6,518 nucleotides of DNA from an uncultured Parasphingopyxis sp. GTDB lineage: Bacteria; Pseudomonadota; Alphaproteobacteria; Sphingomonadales; Sphingomonadaceae. How positions within the stretch are numbered: position 1 is the stretch's first letter; each line of letters starts with the position of its first letter. The notes beneath the pieces are model-generated. The model searched no databases. It was not told the origin of the DNA and saw only the letters and a list, made by a program, of their open reading frames with translations. The DNA lies in NCBI GenBank assembly GCA_905479515.1, contig CAJQMX010000259.1, positions 1 through 6,518 of the forward strand, read 5' to 3'. Positions 1 through 6,518 of the stretch are shown here, one piece after another. Position numbers and translations under genes: made by a program.

Positions 1-466
1 CGCCCACCCGCGCATTCGCGCCATAGGCATTGATGATTCCGCCATTGATCACTGTCGGGTCGAGCCCGCCCGCATCCAGCATTGCGGCAACAAGCGATGT
101 CGTGGTCGTCTTGCCGTGCGTACCGGCAATGGCGACGGTGGCCTTGAGCTTCATCAGCTCGGCCAACATCTCGGCCCGGCGGACGACGGGAATGCGCCGC
201 TCGAGAGCGCTTTCGACTTCAGGATTGCCGCGCTGGATCGCCGTTGAGGTTACGACCACCGCCGCATCACCCAGATTATCCGGACTATGACCGACAAACA
301 CGGTCATGCCCTTTTCGCGCAAGGCGTCCACGGCTGGGCCTTCGGCAATGTCCGATCCCTGCACGACATAGCCGAGATTGTGCATGACACGGGCAATGCC
401 AGACATCCCAATGCCGCCAATGCCAATGAAGTGGATGATGCCGATATCGGTTCCAAAGCCGTGCAT
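1..466 (-). CDS. murC: UDP-N-acetylmuramate--L-alanine ligase MurC, N-terminal part (3' end outside window)
   Basis: MurC is the cytoplasmic ATP-dependent ligase that adds L-Ala to UDP-MurNAc, the first amino acid of the peptidoglycan stem peptide. Translating back from 466 gives 155 codons without a stop, about a third of the usual 460-480 residues. The Rossmann-type UDP-binding motif GIGGIGMSG is at residues 15-23, followed by GSD at 37-39 (GYVVQGSD), which is the normal MurC pattern. The ATP-binding P-loop GTHGKTTTT is at 115-123; the His after GT is typical of MurC, whereas MurD has Asn there. The ATG shares its A with the murG stop (TGATG), and a purine-rich Shine-Dalgarno sequence lies inside the last murG codons, so this start is well supported. 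The gene closes the mur/fts run in this window; murB normally follows in the dcw order. The central and C-terminal domains cannot be seen. Confidence 0.97.
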   Translation of the reverse strand, partial: MHGFGTDIGIIHFIGIGGIGMSGIARVMHNLGYVVQGSDIAEGPAVDALREKGMTVFVGHSPDNLGDAAVVVTSTAIQRGNPEVESALERRIPVVRRAEMLAELMKLKATVAIAGTHGKTTTTSLVAAMLDAGGLDPTVINGGIINAYGANARVG

Positions 467-1626
467 CAGGACGCCCCCTCCGCAGCAGTACGCAGTCCGG
501 CAGGTGATCCGACCGGCATGGCTTCACCGCCCAGCCCCTGACCGAGCCGTTCGACAAGATCGGCAAGATCGCGCGTGGCGTTTGGATAGCCAGCATTGCG
601 CGCGCGCCCAGCGGCATTCATCAATGCTTCCGGTTCAAGGCCAAGCTTCTGCATCTGCTTGGCAAGTTCAGCGGGTGTGAAATGGCTTTGCTTGATAACG
701 CGCGCACCGCCGCTGGCTTCCATCTCGCGCGCATTGGCGGTCTGGTGATCGTCGGTCGCGATGGGTAGCGGGACGAGGATTGCAGGGCGGCCAGCAGTTG
801 TCAGTTCGGCGATTGTTGAAGCGCCAGCGCGGGCGATAACGATGTGCGCCCAGCCAAGCCGCTCGGGAAGATCAGGCAGATAGGTGGCGAGATCCGCCGG
901 GATAGCGAGATCGGCATAGCGATCACGCACCCGCTCAATATCTTCTTCGCGGCATTGCTGGGTAACCTGCATCCGGCGGCGAAAGGACAAGGGAAGCAGG
1001 GCCAGGCCATCGGGTACGACGTTGGAAAGGATGCTCGCACCCTGGCTGCCGCCGGTTACGAGAACCCGGAATATTCCATCTTCGCTGAGCGCAGGGAAAG
1101 GCTGTGAGCGGAGAACCGCGACCTCTTCGCGGACCGGGTTTCCGATCAGATGCGTCTTGCCCAGATATTTCTCTTTGAGGCGACCGACCTGCTTATAGGC
1201 AGCAGCAATCGCATCCACCCGGCCAGCGAGCAGACGATTGACGCGGCCAAGCACTGCATTTTGCTCATGTACTGCGCAGGGAATGTCGTCTTTCAACGCG
1301 CCGAGCAGCGCGGGCAGAGCCGGATAACCGCCAAAGCCGATCACCGCTTCGGGATTGAAGCTTTCATAGAGCCGCCGCGCCATCGCCCGGCCGCGCCAGA
1401 TATTCTGCGCTGCGGCAAACCAGCCCAGCGGGTTCTTCGTAAAACGCCCTGCCGGAAGGATATGTTTCTCATCACCCTCAAATGTGCCCGGAATCGCCGC
1501 GCCGCGCTCATCAGTGATCAGCGCGACATAATGGCCGCGCTTCTTGAGCTCAGTCGCCAATGCAAAGGCCGGGATGATATGTCCACCCGTGCCGCCTGCC
1601 GCGAGAACGAAATGCCGTGCGCCCAT
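466..1626 (-). CDS. murG: UDP-GlcNAc:lipid I N-acetylglucosaminyltransferase MurG
   Basis: MurG is the peripheral inner-membrane GT28-family transferase that adds GlcNAc from UDP-GlcNAc to lipid I, making lipid II on the cytoplasmic face. The protein is 386 residues, at the long end for the family (about 350-380). The N-terminal glycine-rich loop [10 protein letters not shown] is at 11-20. [13 protein letters not shown] (98-110) and [14 protein letters not shown] (120-133) form the acceptor-domain signature, and GNPVR is at 162-166. The C-terminal donor domain has GGSQGA at 192-197, TQQCREED at 222-229, [11 protein letters not shown] at 265-275 and the nucleotide-sugar motif [14 protein letters not shown] at 286-299. 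All key motifs look intact. The start ATG overlaps the ftsW stop by one base (TGATG), with AAGAGG five bases upstream, encoded by the last ftsW codons. The C-terminal ~20 residues are Gly/Ala-rich without a recognised motif. Placement between ftsW and murC is the standard dcw order. Confidence 0.98.
   Translation of the reverse strand: MGARHFVLAAGGTGGHIIPAFALATELKKRGHYVALITDERGAAIPGTFEGDEKHILPAGRFTKNPLGWFAAAQNIWRGRAMARRLYESFNPEAVIGFGGYPALPALLGALKDDIPCAVHEQNAVLGRVNRLLAGRVDAIAAAYKQVGRLKEKYLGKTHLIGNPVREEVAVLRSQPFPALSEDGIFRVLVTGGSQGASILSNVVPDGLALLPLSFRRRMQVTQQCREEDIERVRDRYADLAIPADLATYLPDLPERLGWAHIVIARAGASTIAELTTAGRPAILVPLPIATDDHQTANAREMEASGGARVIKQSHFTPAELAKQMQKLGLEPEALMNAAGRARNAGYPNATRDLADLVERLGQGLGGEAMPVGSPAGLRTAAEGAS
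474..481 (-). promoter_or_regulatory. Ribosome binding site of murC, encoded in the murG 3' end
   Basis: The minus strand reads GGAGGGGG, the strongest Shine-Dalgarno-like stretch at any junction in the window, about seven bases before the murC ATG at 466. It is read in frame as part of the final Ala-Glu-Gly-Ala codons of murG, so the extreme C-terminus of MurG may be constrained by this site. The role is inferred from sequence and spacing. Confidence 0.7.
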
Positions 1627-2834
1627 CAGAGCCTCTTGTCCAAAGCGGGAAGATGCGGATTGCGCCGCGTAAAGGCGAGAAGCAAACCAAAGCCGATCGA
1701 CAGTGCGATGATCGACGATCCGCCATAGGAGATGAAGGGCAATGTCATGCCCTTGGAGGGTGCCATATCGAGGTTTACTGCCATGTTAATGAGTGCCTGA
1801 ATGGCAAACTGGGTGGCCAGGCCGGCGGCTGCAAGAACGTAGAAGATATTCTCTTCGTTGATCAGCTTCACAAATACCCGCACCACGATCGCACCGAATA
1901 TCAGCGCAATGGCGAAACAGGCGACAAGGCCGAACTCCTCACCGATCACCGAGAAGATATAATCGGTATGCGGCTCGGGCAGACGGTATTTCATCTCGCC
2001 GTCACCGGGGCCGGTTCCGAAAAAGCCGCCATTGGTGAGTGTGCGCATCGCATTATCGACCTGGTAGCTGTCACCATCGGCAAAGAGGAAATTATTGATC
2101 CGTGTCGTCGCCACCGGATAGAAAAGATAGGCCGCAGCGATTACACTCAGGCCAAGTGCGGTAAGCCCTCCGAGTAGCTTGTTCGACACGCCTGAAATCA
2201 TCAGCATCACGATCCAGACCGATCCGAAAATCACGGTTTGCCCGAAATCGGGCTGCCGCATCAGCAATACGGCAATGATGCCTGTTACGATGGCCGTGGC
2301 TGGCACGACGGGCAGCGTGGGGTCCTGCGTCACCCGCAGCGACAACAGCCAGGCAATGGCGACGATGAAAAAGGGCTTCAGGAATTCCGACGGCTGGAGC
2401 GTGGCCATGCCATAGCCGATCCAGCGCCGTGCGCCATTCACTTCATTGCCGAGGAACGGGACGAAGACCAGCAGCACGAAGAAGCAGACCGCACCGGCAA
2501 GGGCGAAGCGCTTGGCGAACTCCTTGGGCATGGTCGAGATAACGAGCATGACTGGGACACCGATGCTGAACCAGATGAGCTGTCGGTAGAAATAATGGAG
2601 CTGCTGGAACTGGAACGTATCGCCCGAATAGCGCTCTGCAGCCGCAGGCGATGCTGCGGCGACCGCTATCAATCCGATCGAGATCAGGATCGTGACCAGA
2701 AGCAGGAGAACGCGGTCAATTTCCCAGAACCATTCGCTGAGCGGCCCCTGATGGGAGCGGCCGATATAGTCACCAAAAGGCCGTCGCTGCGTTTTGGTGA
2801 TACTGGCCTTCACCACAGTGGTTTCCATGTTCAT
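1626..2834 (-). CDS. ftsW: Septal peptidoglycan glycosyltransferase FtsW (SEDS family)
   Basis: FtsW is the polytopic inner-membrane SEDS glycosyltransferase that polymerises lipid II at the division site together with the transpeptidase FtsI. The 402 residues fit the family (about 380-415). A charged cytoplasmic tail of about 40 residues precedes the first membrane segment (~43-62), and I estimate around ten hydrophobic segments in all. Diagnostic motifs are GARRWI (134-139), QPSEFLK (147-153), QPDFGQT (194-200), PEPHTDYIFSVIGEEFG (286-302) and the run from NMAVNLDMAPSKGM (350-363) to PFISYGGSS (366-374). The Asp in HTDY (291) matches the residue proposed as catalytic in E. coli FtsW and RodA. 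RodA is the main alternative, but the long N-tail and position between murD and murG favour FtsW. Two Met codons compete (1 and 3); the first is preferred because GGGGAG sits six bases before it. The start overlaps the murD stop as ATGA. Confidence 0.97.
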   Translation of the reverse strand: MNMETTVVKASITKTQRRPFGDYIGRSHQGPLSEWFWEIDRVLLLLVTILISIGLIAVAAASPAAAERYSGDTFQFQQLHYFYRQLIWFSIGVPVMLVISTMPKEFAKRFALAGAVCFFVLLVFVPFLGNEVNGARRWIGYGMATLQPSEFLKPFFIVAIAWLLSLRVTQDPTLPVVPATAIVTGIIAVLLMRQPDFGQTVIFGSVWIVMLMISGVSNKLLGGLTALGLSVIAAAYLFYPVATTRINNFLFADGDSYQVDNAMRTLTNGGFFGTGPGDGEMKYRLPEPHTDYIFSVIGEEFGLVACFAIALIFGAIVVRVFVKLINEENIFYVLAAAGLATQFAIQALINMAVNLDMAPSKGMTLPFISYGGSSIIALSIGFGLLLAFTRRNPHLPALDKRL

Positions 2835-4108
2835 GACAGGCTCCCCACAGCGGCGCGGAAATCGTCGCCGCGTTCTTCAAAATCGCGATATTGGTCAAAA
2901 GATGCGCAGGCGGGCGAGAGCAAGACGGTCTCCCCGGGCCGGGCGACCTGAGCGGCCAACTTCACGGCTTTCCGGATCGTTCCGCAATTGCTGACCGGCA
3001 TCCACGGGGCGAGCAGCTGTTCGAAACTTTCCGCCGTCTCGCCCACCGTATAGGCCGCGCGGACATGGCCAAAATACGGCTCGCAAGCGTCAAGATCGTC
3101 GGCCTTTGCCCGCCCGCCCAATATCCAGTGCACAGCAGGATAGGCGGCGAGCGCAGGCGCGGTCGATGTCGGGTTGGTCGCCTTGCTGTCATTGACGAAC
3201 AATACGCCGTTCCGATCCCCCACTCGCTCCATACGGTGCGGCAGGCCGGGGAAAGTCCGCAGTGCTTGCTCGATGACCTCTTCGCCGATGCCGAGCCGTC
3301 GCGCGGCGCTCATCGCGGCAATGGCATTCTGTGCGTTGTGCGGCCCCTGCAATCCAGGCCAGTTGGACTGATCCATACAGCCGCCAGCGGAAATCTGCAT
3401 GACAGCACCTGAAGCCCCGGCGGCAATCGCCTGACTTGGTTCATCATCTATCGCGATGATCTTTGCATGATCGGCAGACTGCATCGCGAACAACCGGGCC
3501 TTGGATGCGGCATAGGCGTCAAAGCCGTCATAGCGATCGAGATGATCGGGCGTAATGTTGAGCAGGATCGCAACATCGCAATCAAGGGTGAATGTCAGAT
3601 CGATCTGGAACGAGGAGAGTTCGAGGACATAAACGCCACCTTCCGGCAATTCCTGCTCACCAAGGATCGGTTTGCCGATATTGCCGCCAAGACGGGTCGG
3701 GATGCCTGCGGTCTTGATGATGTGATGGATCAGGGCCGTCGTCGTCGATTTGCCGTTGGTGCCGGTAATGCCGACCACCTTGTGCGGCGGCAGTTCCGCG
3801 CGGGCCTGGGCAAAGAGTTCGATATCGCCGATTAGCGGCACGTCCGCTTCGCGCGCCTTTTGCGCAATCGGATGCGTGTTTATCGGCACGCCCGGAGACA
3901 CGATGATGCCGTCAAATTTGCTCAGATCCATATCAAGCGGATCAGCGAGCGTTGCCTTGCCTTGCACCTGTTCGCGGGCTTCTTCGCGATCATCCCAAGC
4001 CACGATACTGGCGCTCGAATTCCACAGATAGTTGACGACCGAAAGCCCGGTCCGCGCGAGACCGAGCACCGCATAGCGTTTACCGGCAAAGGCGCGCGCT
4101 GGCTTCAT
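2831..4108 (-). CDS. murD: UDP-N-acetylmuramoylalanine--D-glutamate ligase MurD
   Basis: MurD is the cytoplasmic ATP-dependent ligase that adds D-Glu to UDP-MurNAc-L-Ala. At 425 residues it is slightly short but within the family range (about 430-460). The N-terminal UDP-binding domain has GLARTG at 16-21 and SPGVP at 71-75. The central ATPase domain has the P-loop GTNGKSTTT at 116-124, ELSSFQ at 163-168 and NITPDHLDR at 184-192; the Lys at 203 is in the right place to be the carbamylated lysine of Mur ligases (inferred by position). GPHNAQN (255-261) and HRMERV (291-296) are followed by the C-terminal domain with NDSKATN (306-312), GGRAKADDL (331-339) and [10 protein letters not shown] (398-407). 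NDSKATN and [10 protein letters not shown] distinguish MurD from the other Mur ligases. The ATG overlaps the mraY stop as ATGA. Only a weak Shine-Dalgarno candidate (GAAG, seven bases away) is present, so translation probably depends on coupling to mraY. Confidence 0.98.
   Translation of the reverse strand: MKPARAFAGKRYAVLGLARTGLSVVNYLWNSSASIVAWDDREEAREQVQGKATLADPLDMDLSKFDGIIVSPGVPINTHPIAQKAREADVPLIGDIELFAQARAELPPHKVVGITGTNGKSTTTALIHHIIKTAGIPTRLGGNIGKPILGEQELPEGGVYVLELSSFQIDLTFTLDCDVAILLNITPDHLDRYDGFDAYAASKARLFAMQSADHAKIIAIDDEPSQAIAAGASGAVMQISAGGCMDQSNWPGLQGPHNAQNAIAAMSAARRLGIGEEVIEQALRTFPGLPHRMERVGDRNGVLFVNDSKATNPTSTAPALAAYPAVHWILGGRAKADDLDACEPYFGHVRAAYTVGETAESFEQLLAPWMPVSNCGTIRKAVKLAAQVARPGETVLLSPACASFDQYRDFEERGDDFRAAVGSLS
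2841..2846 (-). promoter_or_regulatory. Ribosome binding site of ftsW, decides the start
   Basis: The minus strand reads GGGGAG here, within the codons for the Val-Gly-Ser near the murD C-terminus. It lies six bases before the ATG at 2834 and twelve before the alternative ATG at 2828, so the upstream Met is favoured. Calling it a Shine-Dalgarno site is inference from sequence and spacing. Confidence 0.7.
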
Positions 4109-5175
4109 CTGAGCTTCAACGTCGACAGGCCGGCCAGCGCCAGCACGAAGGAAATGATCCAGAAGCGGATGACAACGGTCGGTTCGGACCAGCCCATTTG
4201 CTCGAAATGATGGTGGATCGGGGCCATCTTGAAGACGCGCTTGCCGGTGCGCTTGTAGAAGAACACCTGAATGATCACGGACGCCGCTTCGAGGAAGAAG
4301 AGACCGCCGACAATGCCAAGCACGGCTTCATGGTGCGCGGTAACGGCGATTGCGCCCAGCGCACCGCCCAAAGCAAGGCTCCCCGTGTCACCCATGAACA
4401 CCGCGGCCGGCGGCGCATTGAACCAGAGAAAGGCGAGCCCCGCACCGACAATCGCAGCGCAGATTATCGCCAGATCGCCTGCCCCTGGCACATGGGCGAT
4501 ACCGAGATAGGTCGCATAATCCTCACGCCCGACAAGATAGATGATCATCATGAAGGCAACCGAAGCGATGATCACCGGCATGGTCGCCAGCCCGTCAAGG
4601 CCATCGGTAAGGTTCACGGCATTGCCGGTGAACACGATCACCAGCATCGCGAAGACATAATAGGCATAGCCAATATCGGCGACGGGACCGTTGACGAAGG
4701 GCAGATAGAGATCCGTACCGACATCCGAAAGGATGGCCCAGCAGGCCAGTCCTGCGACCAGGAATTCCGCAATCAGGCGGAATTTGCCCGAAATCCCGGC
4801 ATGATGGCGCTTGGTGACTTTGTCATAATCGTCGAGAAAGCCGATCAGCCCAAAGCCCAGAGTGACAAACATCACCGCCCAGACAAGCCGGTTGGAAAGG
4901 TCCATCCAGAGCAGCAGCGAAACCGAGAGCGAAATAAGGATCATCAGCCCGCCCATCGTCGGCGTGCCGGCCTTTTTCAGATGCGTGATTGGGCCGTCTT
5001 CGCGGATCGGCTGACCCTTGCCCTGTTTAATGCGCAACCAGCCGATAAAGCGCGGTCCGATCAACAGGCCGATCAGCAACGCAGTCGCCGTCGCTCCACC
5101 AGCCCGGAAGCTGAGATAGCGGAGCAGGTTGAACGGCCCTGCATAGTCAAAATAGCTGGCGATCAGGTCGAGCAT
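4105..5175 (-). CDS. mraY: Phospho-N-acetylmuramoyl-pentapeptide-transferase MraY
   Basis: MraY is the integral membrane enzyme that transfers phospho-MurNAc-pentapeptide from UDP to undecaprenyl phosphate, releasing UMP and forming lipid I. The 356 residues are typical (about 355-370), with roughly ten hydrophobic segments by eye. Family signatures are [12 protein letters not shown] (65-76), FLDDYDK (113-119) with the paired active-site Asp at 115-116, [13 protein letters not shown] (185-197), the Mg-binding loop MGDTGSL (261-267) with the third conserved Asp at 263, and APIHHHFE (318-325). These match the Asp pair plus Asp known from Aquifex MraY, and the triple His separates it from WecA-type relatives. 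The ATG lies inside the 3' end of murF (13-base overlap), with GGAAAG five bases upstream (complement of 5181-5186). No other Met occurs before residue 75, so the start is secure. Its place between murF and murD is standard. Confidence 0.98.
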   Translation of the reverse strand: MLDLIASYFDYAGPFNLLRYLSFRAGGATATALLIGLLIGPRFIGWLRIKQGKGQPIREDGPITHLKKAGTPTMGGLMILISLSVSLLLWMDLSNRLVWAVMFVTLGFGLIGFLDDYDKVTKRHHAGISGKFRLIAEFLVAGLACWAILSDVGTDLYLPFVNGPVADIGYAYYVFAMLVIVFTGNAVNLTDGLDGLATMPVIIASVAFMMIIYLVGREDYATYLGIAHVPGAGDLAIICAAIVGAGLAFLWFNAPPAAVFMGDTGSLALGGALGAIAVTAHHEAVLGIVGGLFFLEAASVIIQVFFYKRTGKRVFKMAPIHHHFEQMGWSEPTVVIRFWIISFVLALAGLSTLKLR

Positions 5176-6518
5176 AAGGTCTTTCCGCTGGCGAGCGCCT
5201 CCACGAGGCGGGCCAGTCCCAAATAGTTGCTTCCTTTGACGAGCACGGCATCACCGGCGCGAATCTCCCCCTCGAGACTCGCCAGCGCCGACGCGGCGTC
5301 GGGCACATGAACCAAGTCGATTGCGTTGCCAAGCGCGTCCGCCAACACCTTCATTGGCGCACCAACGAGTACGGCCATATCGACCCTGGCATCGCTGATC
5401 GGACCGGCAAGCTGGGCATGATAGGCCGCAGCATCATCGCCAAGCTCGCCCATCGCACCGAGCACCGCAATGCGGCGCTGCGCGGGTTCATCGCCCAGCG
5501 TTTTAAGGGCTGCCGCCATCGAAACCGGATTGGCATTATAGCTTTCGTCGATCAGCAGCGCCTCACCATCATCAAGCGGGATTGCGGAGCGCGCCCCGCG
5601 CCCGGGCAGACCGGCCATCTCGGCAAATGCAAGTCCGGCAGCGGCAAGATCGCCGCCAACCGCCTCAACTGCGCCGATCACCGCAAGCGCATTGGACACC
5701 CAATGGTCACCCGGCAGGCCTATTGTGAATGTCAGCTCGCCATCGGGCAGGATTGCGCTGACCATTGTACCGGTGATGTCCCGCGAAACTTCAACCGCAC
5801 GAATATCCGCGCCTTCGCCAAGACCAAAGGTCCAGACACGGGCCGCATGGAGCGTTGCCGCAGCCATCAGCCTGTCGCGGTGCGGACTGTCAAAGGGAAT
5901 AAGCGCCGTGCCACCCGGCTCTAGCCCTTCGAAAATCTCGCCCTTGGCATCCACAATGCCCTCAATGCCGTTGAAAAATTCGATATGCGCCGGAGCGATC
6001 GCGGTGACGATAGCAACATGCGGACGGACAAGCCGGGTCAAAGCGGCAAGCTCGCCCGCATGGTTCATGCCCATCTCGAACACACCATAGCGGCTCCCGG
6101 CTGGCATCCGTGCTAGGCTGAGCGGAACGCCGGTATGGTTGTTGTAGCTTTTGACGGAGCGATGCGTTCGCCCTTCGGCTGATCTGTTCAGCGCAGCGAA
6201 CAGTGCTTCCTTGGCGCTTGTCTTGCCGACGGATCCGGTCACGCCGATGATCTTCGCTTCCGTTCTGGCCCGCGATGCGGTGCCCAGCGCATCAAGCGCG
6301 GCAATCGTATCGCTGACCCGGATATGGGGATGGGCGCAATCCTCGCTGACAATCGCGCCAGCTGCACCATTGCCAAAAGCCCCTTCGACAAATTTATGGC
6401 CGTCCGTTGCCTCGCCCTTGAGCGCGATAAACAGATCGTCAGACCCTACCTCACGGCTGTCAAAGGCAACGCCATTGGCAGAAAATGCGCCATGCGCCTC
6501 TCCGCCGACTGCCGCAGC
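5163..6518 (-). CDS. murF: UDP-N-acetylmuramoyl-tripeptide--D-alanyl-D-alanine ligase MurF (5' end outside window)
   Basis: MurF is the cytoplasmic ATP-dependent ligase that adds D-Ala-D-Ala to the UDP-MurNAc tripeptide, completing the pentapeptide used by MraY. The frame is open from the right edge and gives 451 residues plus stop. Compared with E. coli MurF only about 10-20 N-terminal residues are missing. Numbering from the edge, the N-terminal domain shows VAFDSREV (17-24) and [11 protein letters not shown] (31-41). The P-loop region [10 protein letters not shown] is at 92-101, YNNHTGVP at 125-132, [10 protein letters not shown] at 148-157, APAHIEFF at 175-182 and [10 protein letters not shown] at 190-199; its Lys (192) is the likely carbamylated lysine. 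[10 protein letters not shown] (270-279), DESYNANP (324-331) and KGSNYLGL (428-435) complete the set. A GTG at 6242 could be mistaken for a start but falls inside the P-loop region. No in-frame ATG lies upstream of it in the window. The stop lies 13 bases inside mraY. Confidence 0.97.
   Translation of the reverse strand, partial: AAAVGGEAHGAFSANGVAFDSREVGSDDLFIALKGEATDGHKFVEGAFGNGAAGAIVSEDCAHPHIRVSDTIAALDALGTASRARTEAKIIGVTGSVGKTSAKEALFAALNRSAEGRTHRSVKSYNNHTGVPLSLARMPAGSRYGVFEMGMNHAGELAALTRLVRPHVAIVTAIAPAHIEFFNGIEGIVDAKGEIFEGLEPGGTALIPFDSPHRDRLMAAATLHAARVWTFGLGEGADIRAVEVSRDITGTMVSAILPDGELTFTIGLPGDHWVSNALAVIGAVEAVGGDLAAAGLAFAEMAGLPGRGARSAIPLDDGEALLIDESYNANPVSMAAALKTLGDEPAQRRIAVLGAMGELGDDAAAYHAQLAGPISDARVDMAVLVGAPMKVLADALGNAIDLVHVPDAASALASLEGEIRAGDAVLVKGSNYLGLARLVEALASGKTLCST

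Noticed and set aside
401..430. Short repeated pattern of gccaatgcc-like units
   Set aside because: It is the antisense of codons for the glycine-rich nucleotide-binding motif of MurC (Ile-Gly-Ile-Gly-Gly-Ile-Gly), so the repetition comes from the protein motif.
1150..2951. Several plus-strand open frames of about 190-240 codons opposite murG and ftsW
   Set aside because: They overlap one another and fully conserved minus-strand genes, and have low-complexity, charged translations with no family resemblance. They are shadow frames.
4198..5226. A 342-codon plus-strand open frame antisense to mraY
   Set aside because: It lies opposite mraY and the murF 3' end, whose motifs are intact. The predicted protein is unusually rich in His, Arg, Asp and Gln with no recognisable domain, as expected from reading GC-rich coding DNA on the wrong strand.
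6184..6203. Imperfect inverted repeat (ctgttc ... gaacag) with an 8-base spacer
   Set aside because: It sits inside murF coding sequence. The arms are only six bases, there is no T-run for a terminator, and it is not the direct GTTC-N7-GTTC repeat expected of an alphaproteobacterial LexA box. Likely chance.
5163..6242. A shorter murF starting from the GTG at 6242
   Set aside because: This GTG encodes the Val in the P-loop region, and the frame continues open to the window edge with a clear MurF N-terminal domain, so it is not a start.

Overview
The window is one uninterrupted stretch of a bacterial division and cell wall (dcw) gene cluster. All six genes lie on the minus strand. In transcription order they are murF (5' end beyond the right edge), mraY, murD, ftsW, murG and murC (3' end beyond the left edge). 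The protein sequences look alphaproteobacterial, and the wording of several motifs (for example in FtsW and MraY) together with the moderately high GC suggests a sphingomonad (Sphingomonadales). That placement is inference from familiarity, not from a search.

Layout from right to left: murF 6518-5163 (about the first 10-20 residues missing), mraY 5175-4105, murD 4108-2831, ftsW 2834-1626, murG 1626-466, murC 466-1 (first 155 codons). There is no intergenic DNA. Every junction overlaps: 13 bases for murF/mraY, 4 bases (ATGA) for mraY/murD and murD/ftsW, and 1 base (TGATG) for ftsW/murG and murG/murC. I see no internal terminator, promoter, RNA gene, repeat array or mobile element. This looks like one polycistronic, translationally coupled operon segment.

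The genes cover the core of lipid II synthesis plus one septal polymerase. MurC, MurD and MurF are cytoplasmic ligases that add L-Ala, D-Glu and D-Ala-D-Ala to the UDP-MurNAc precursor. MraY moves the finished muropeptide onto undecaprenyl phosphate to make lipid I. MurG adds GlcNAc to give lipid II. FtsW, a SEDS-family membrane glycosyltransferase, polymerises lipid II at the septum with its partner penicillin-binding protein. murE would be expected just upstream, and murB, ddl, ftsQ, ftsA and ftsZ downstream, all outside the window.

I looked for an undescribed system and did not find one. All coding space is explained by conserved housekeeping genes with intact motifs. The findings are low-interest notes on gene junctions and protein tails.
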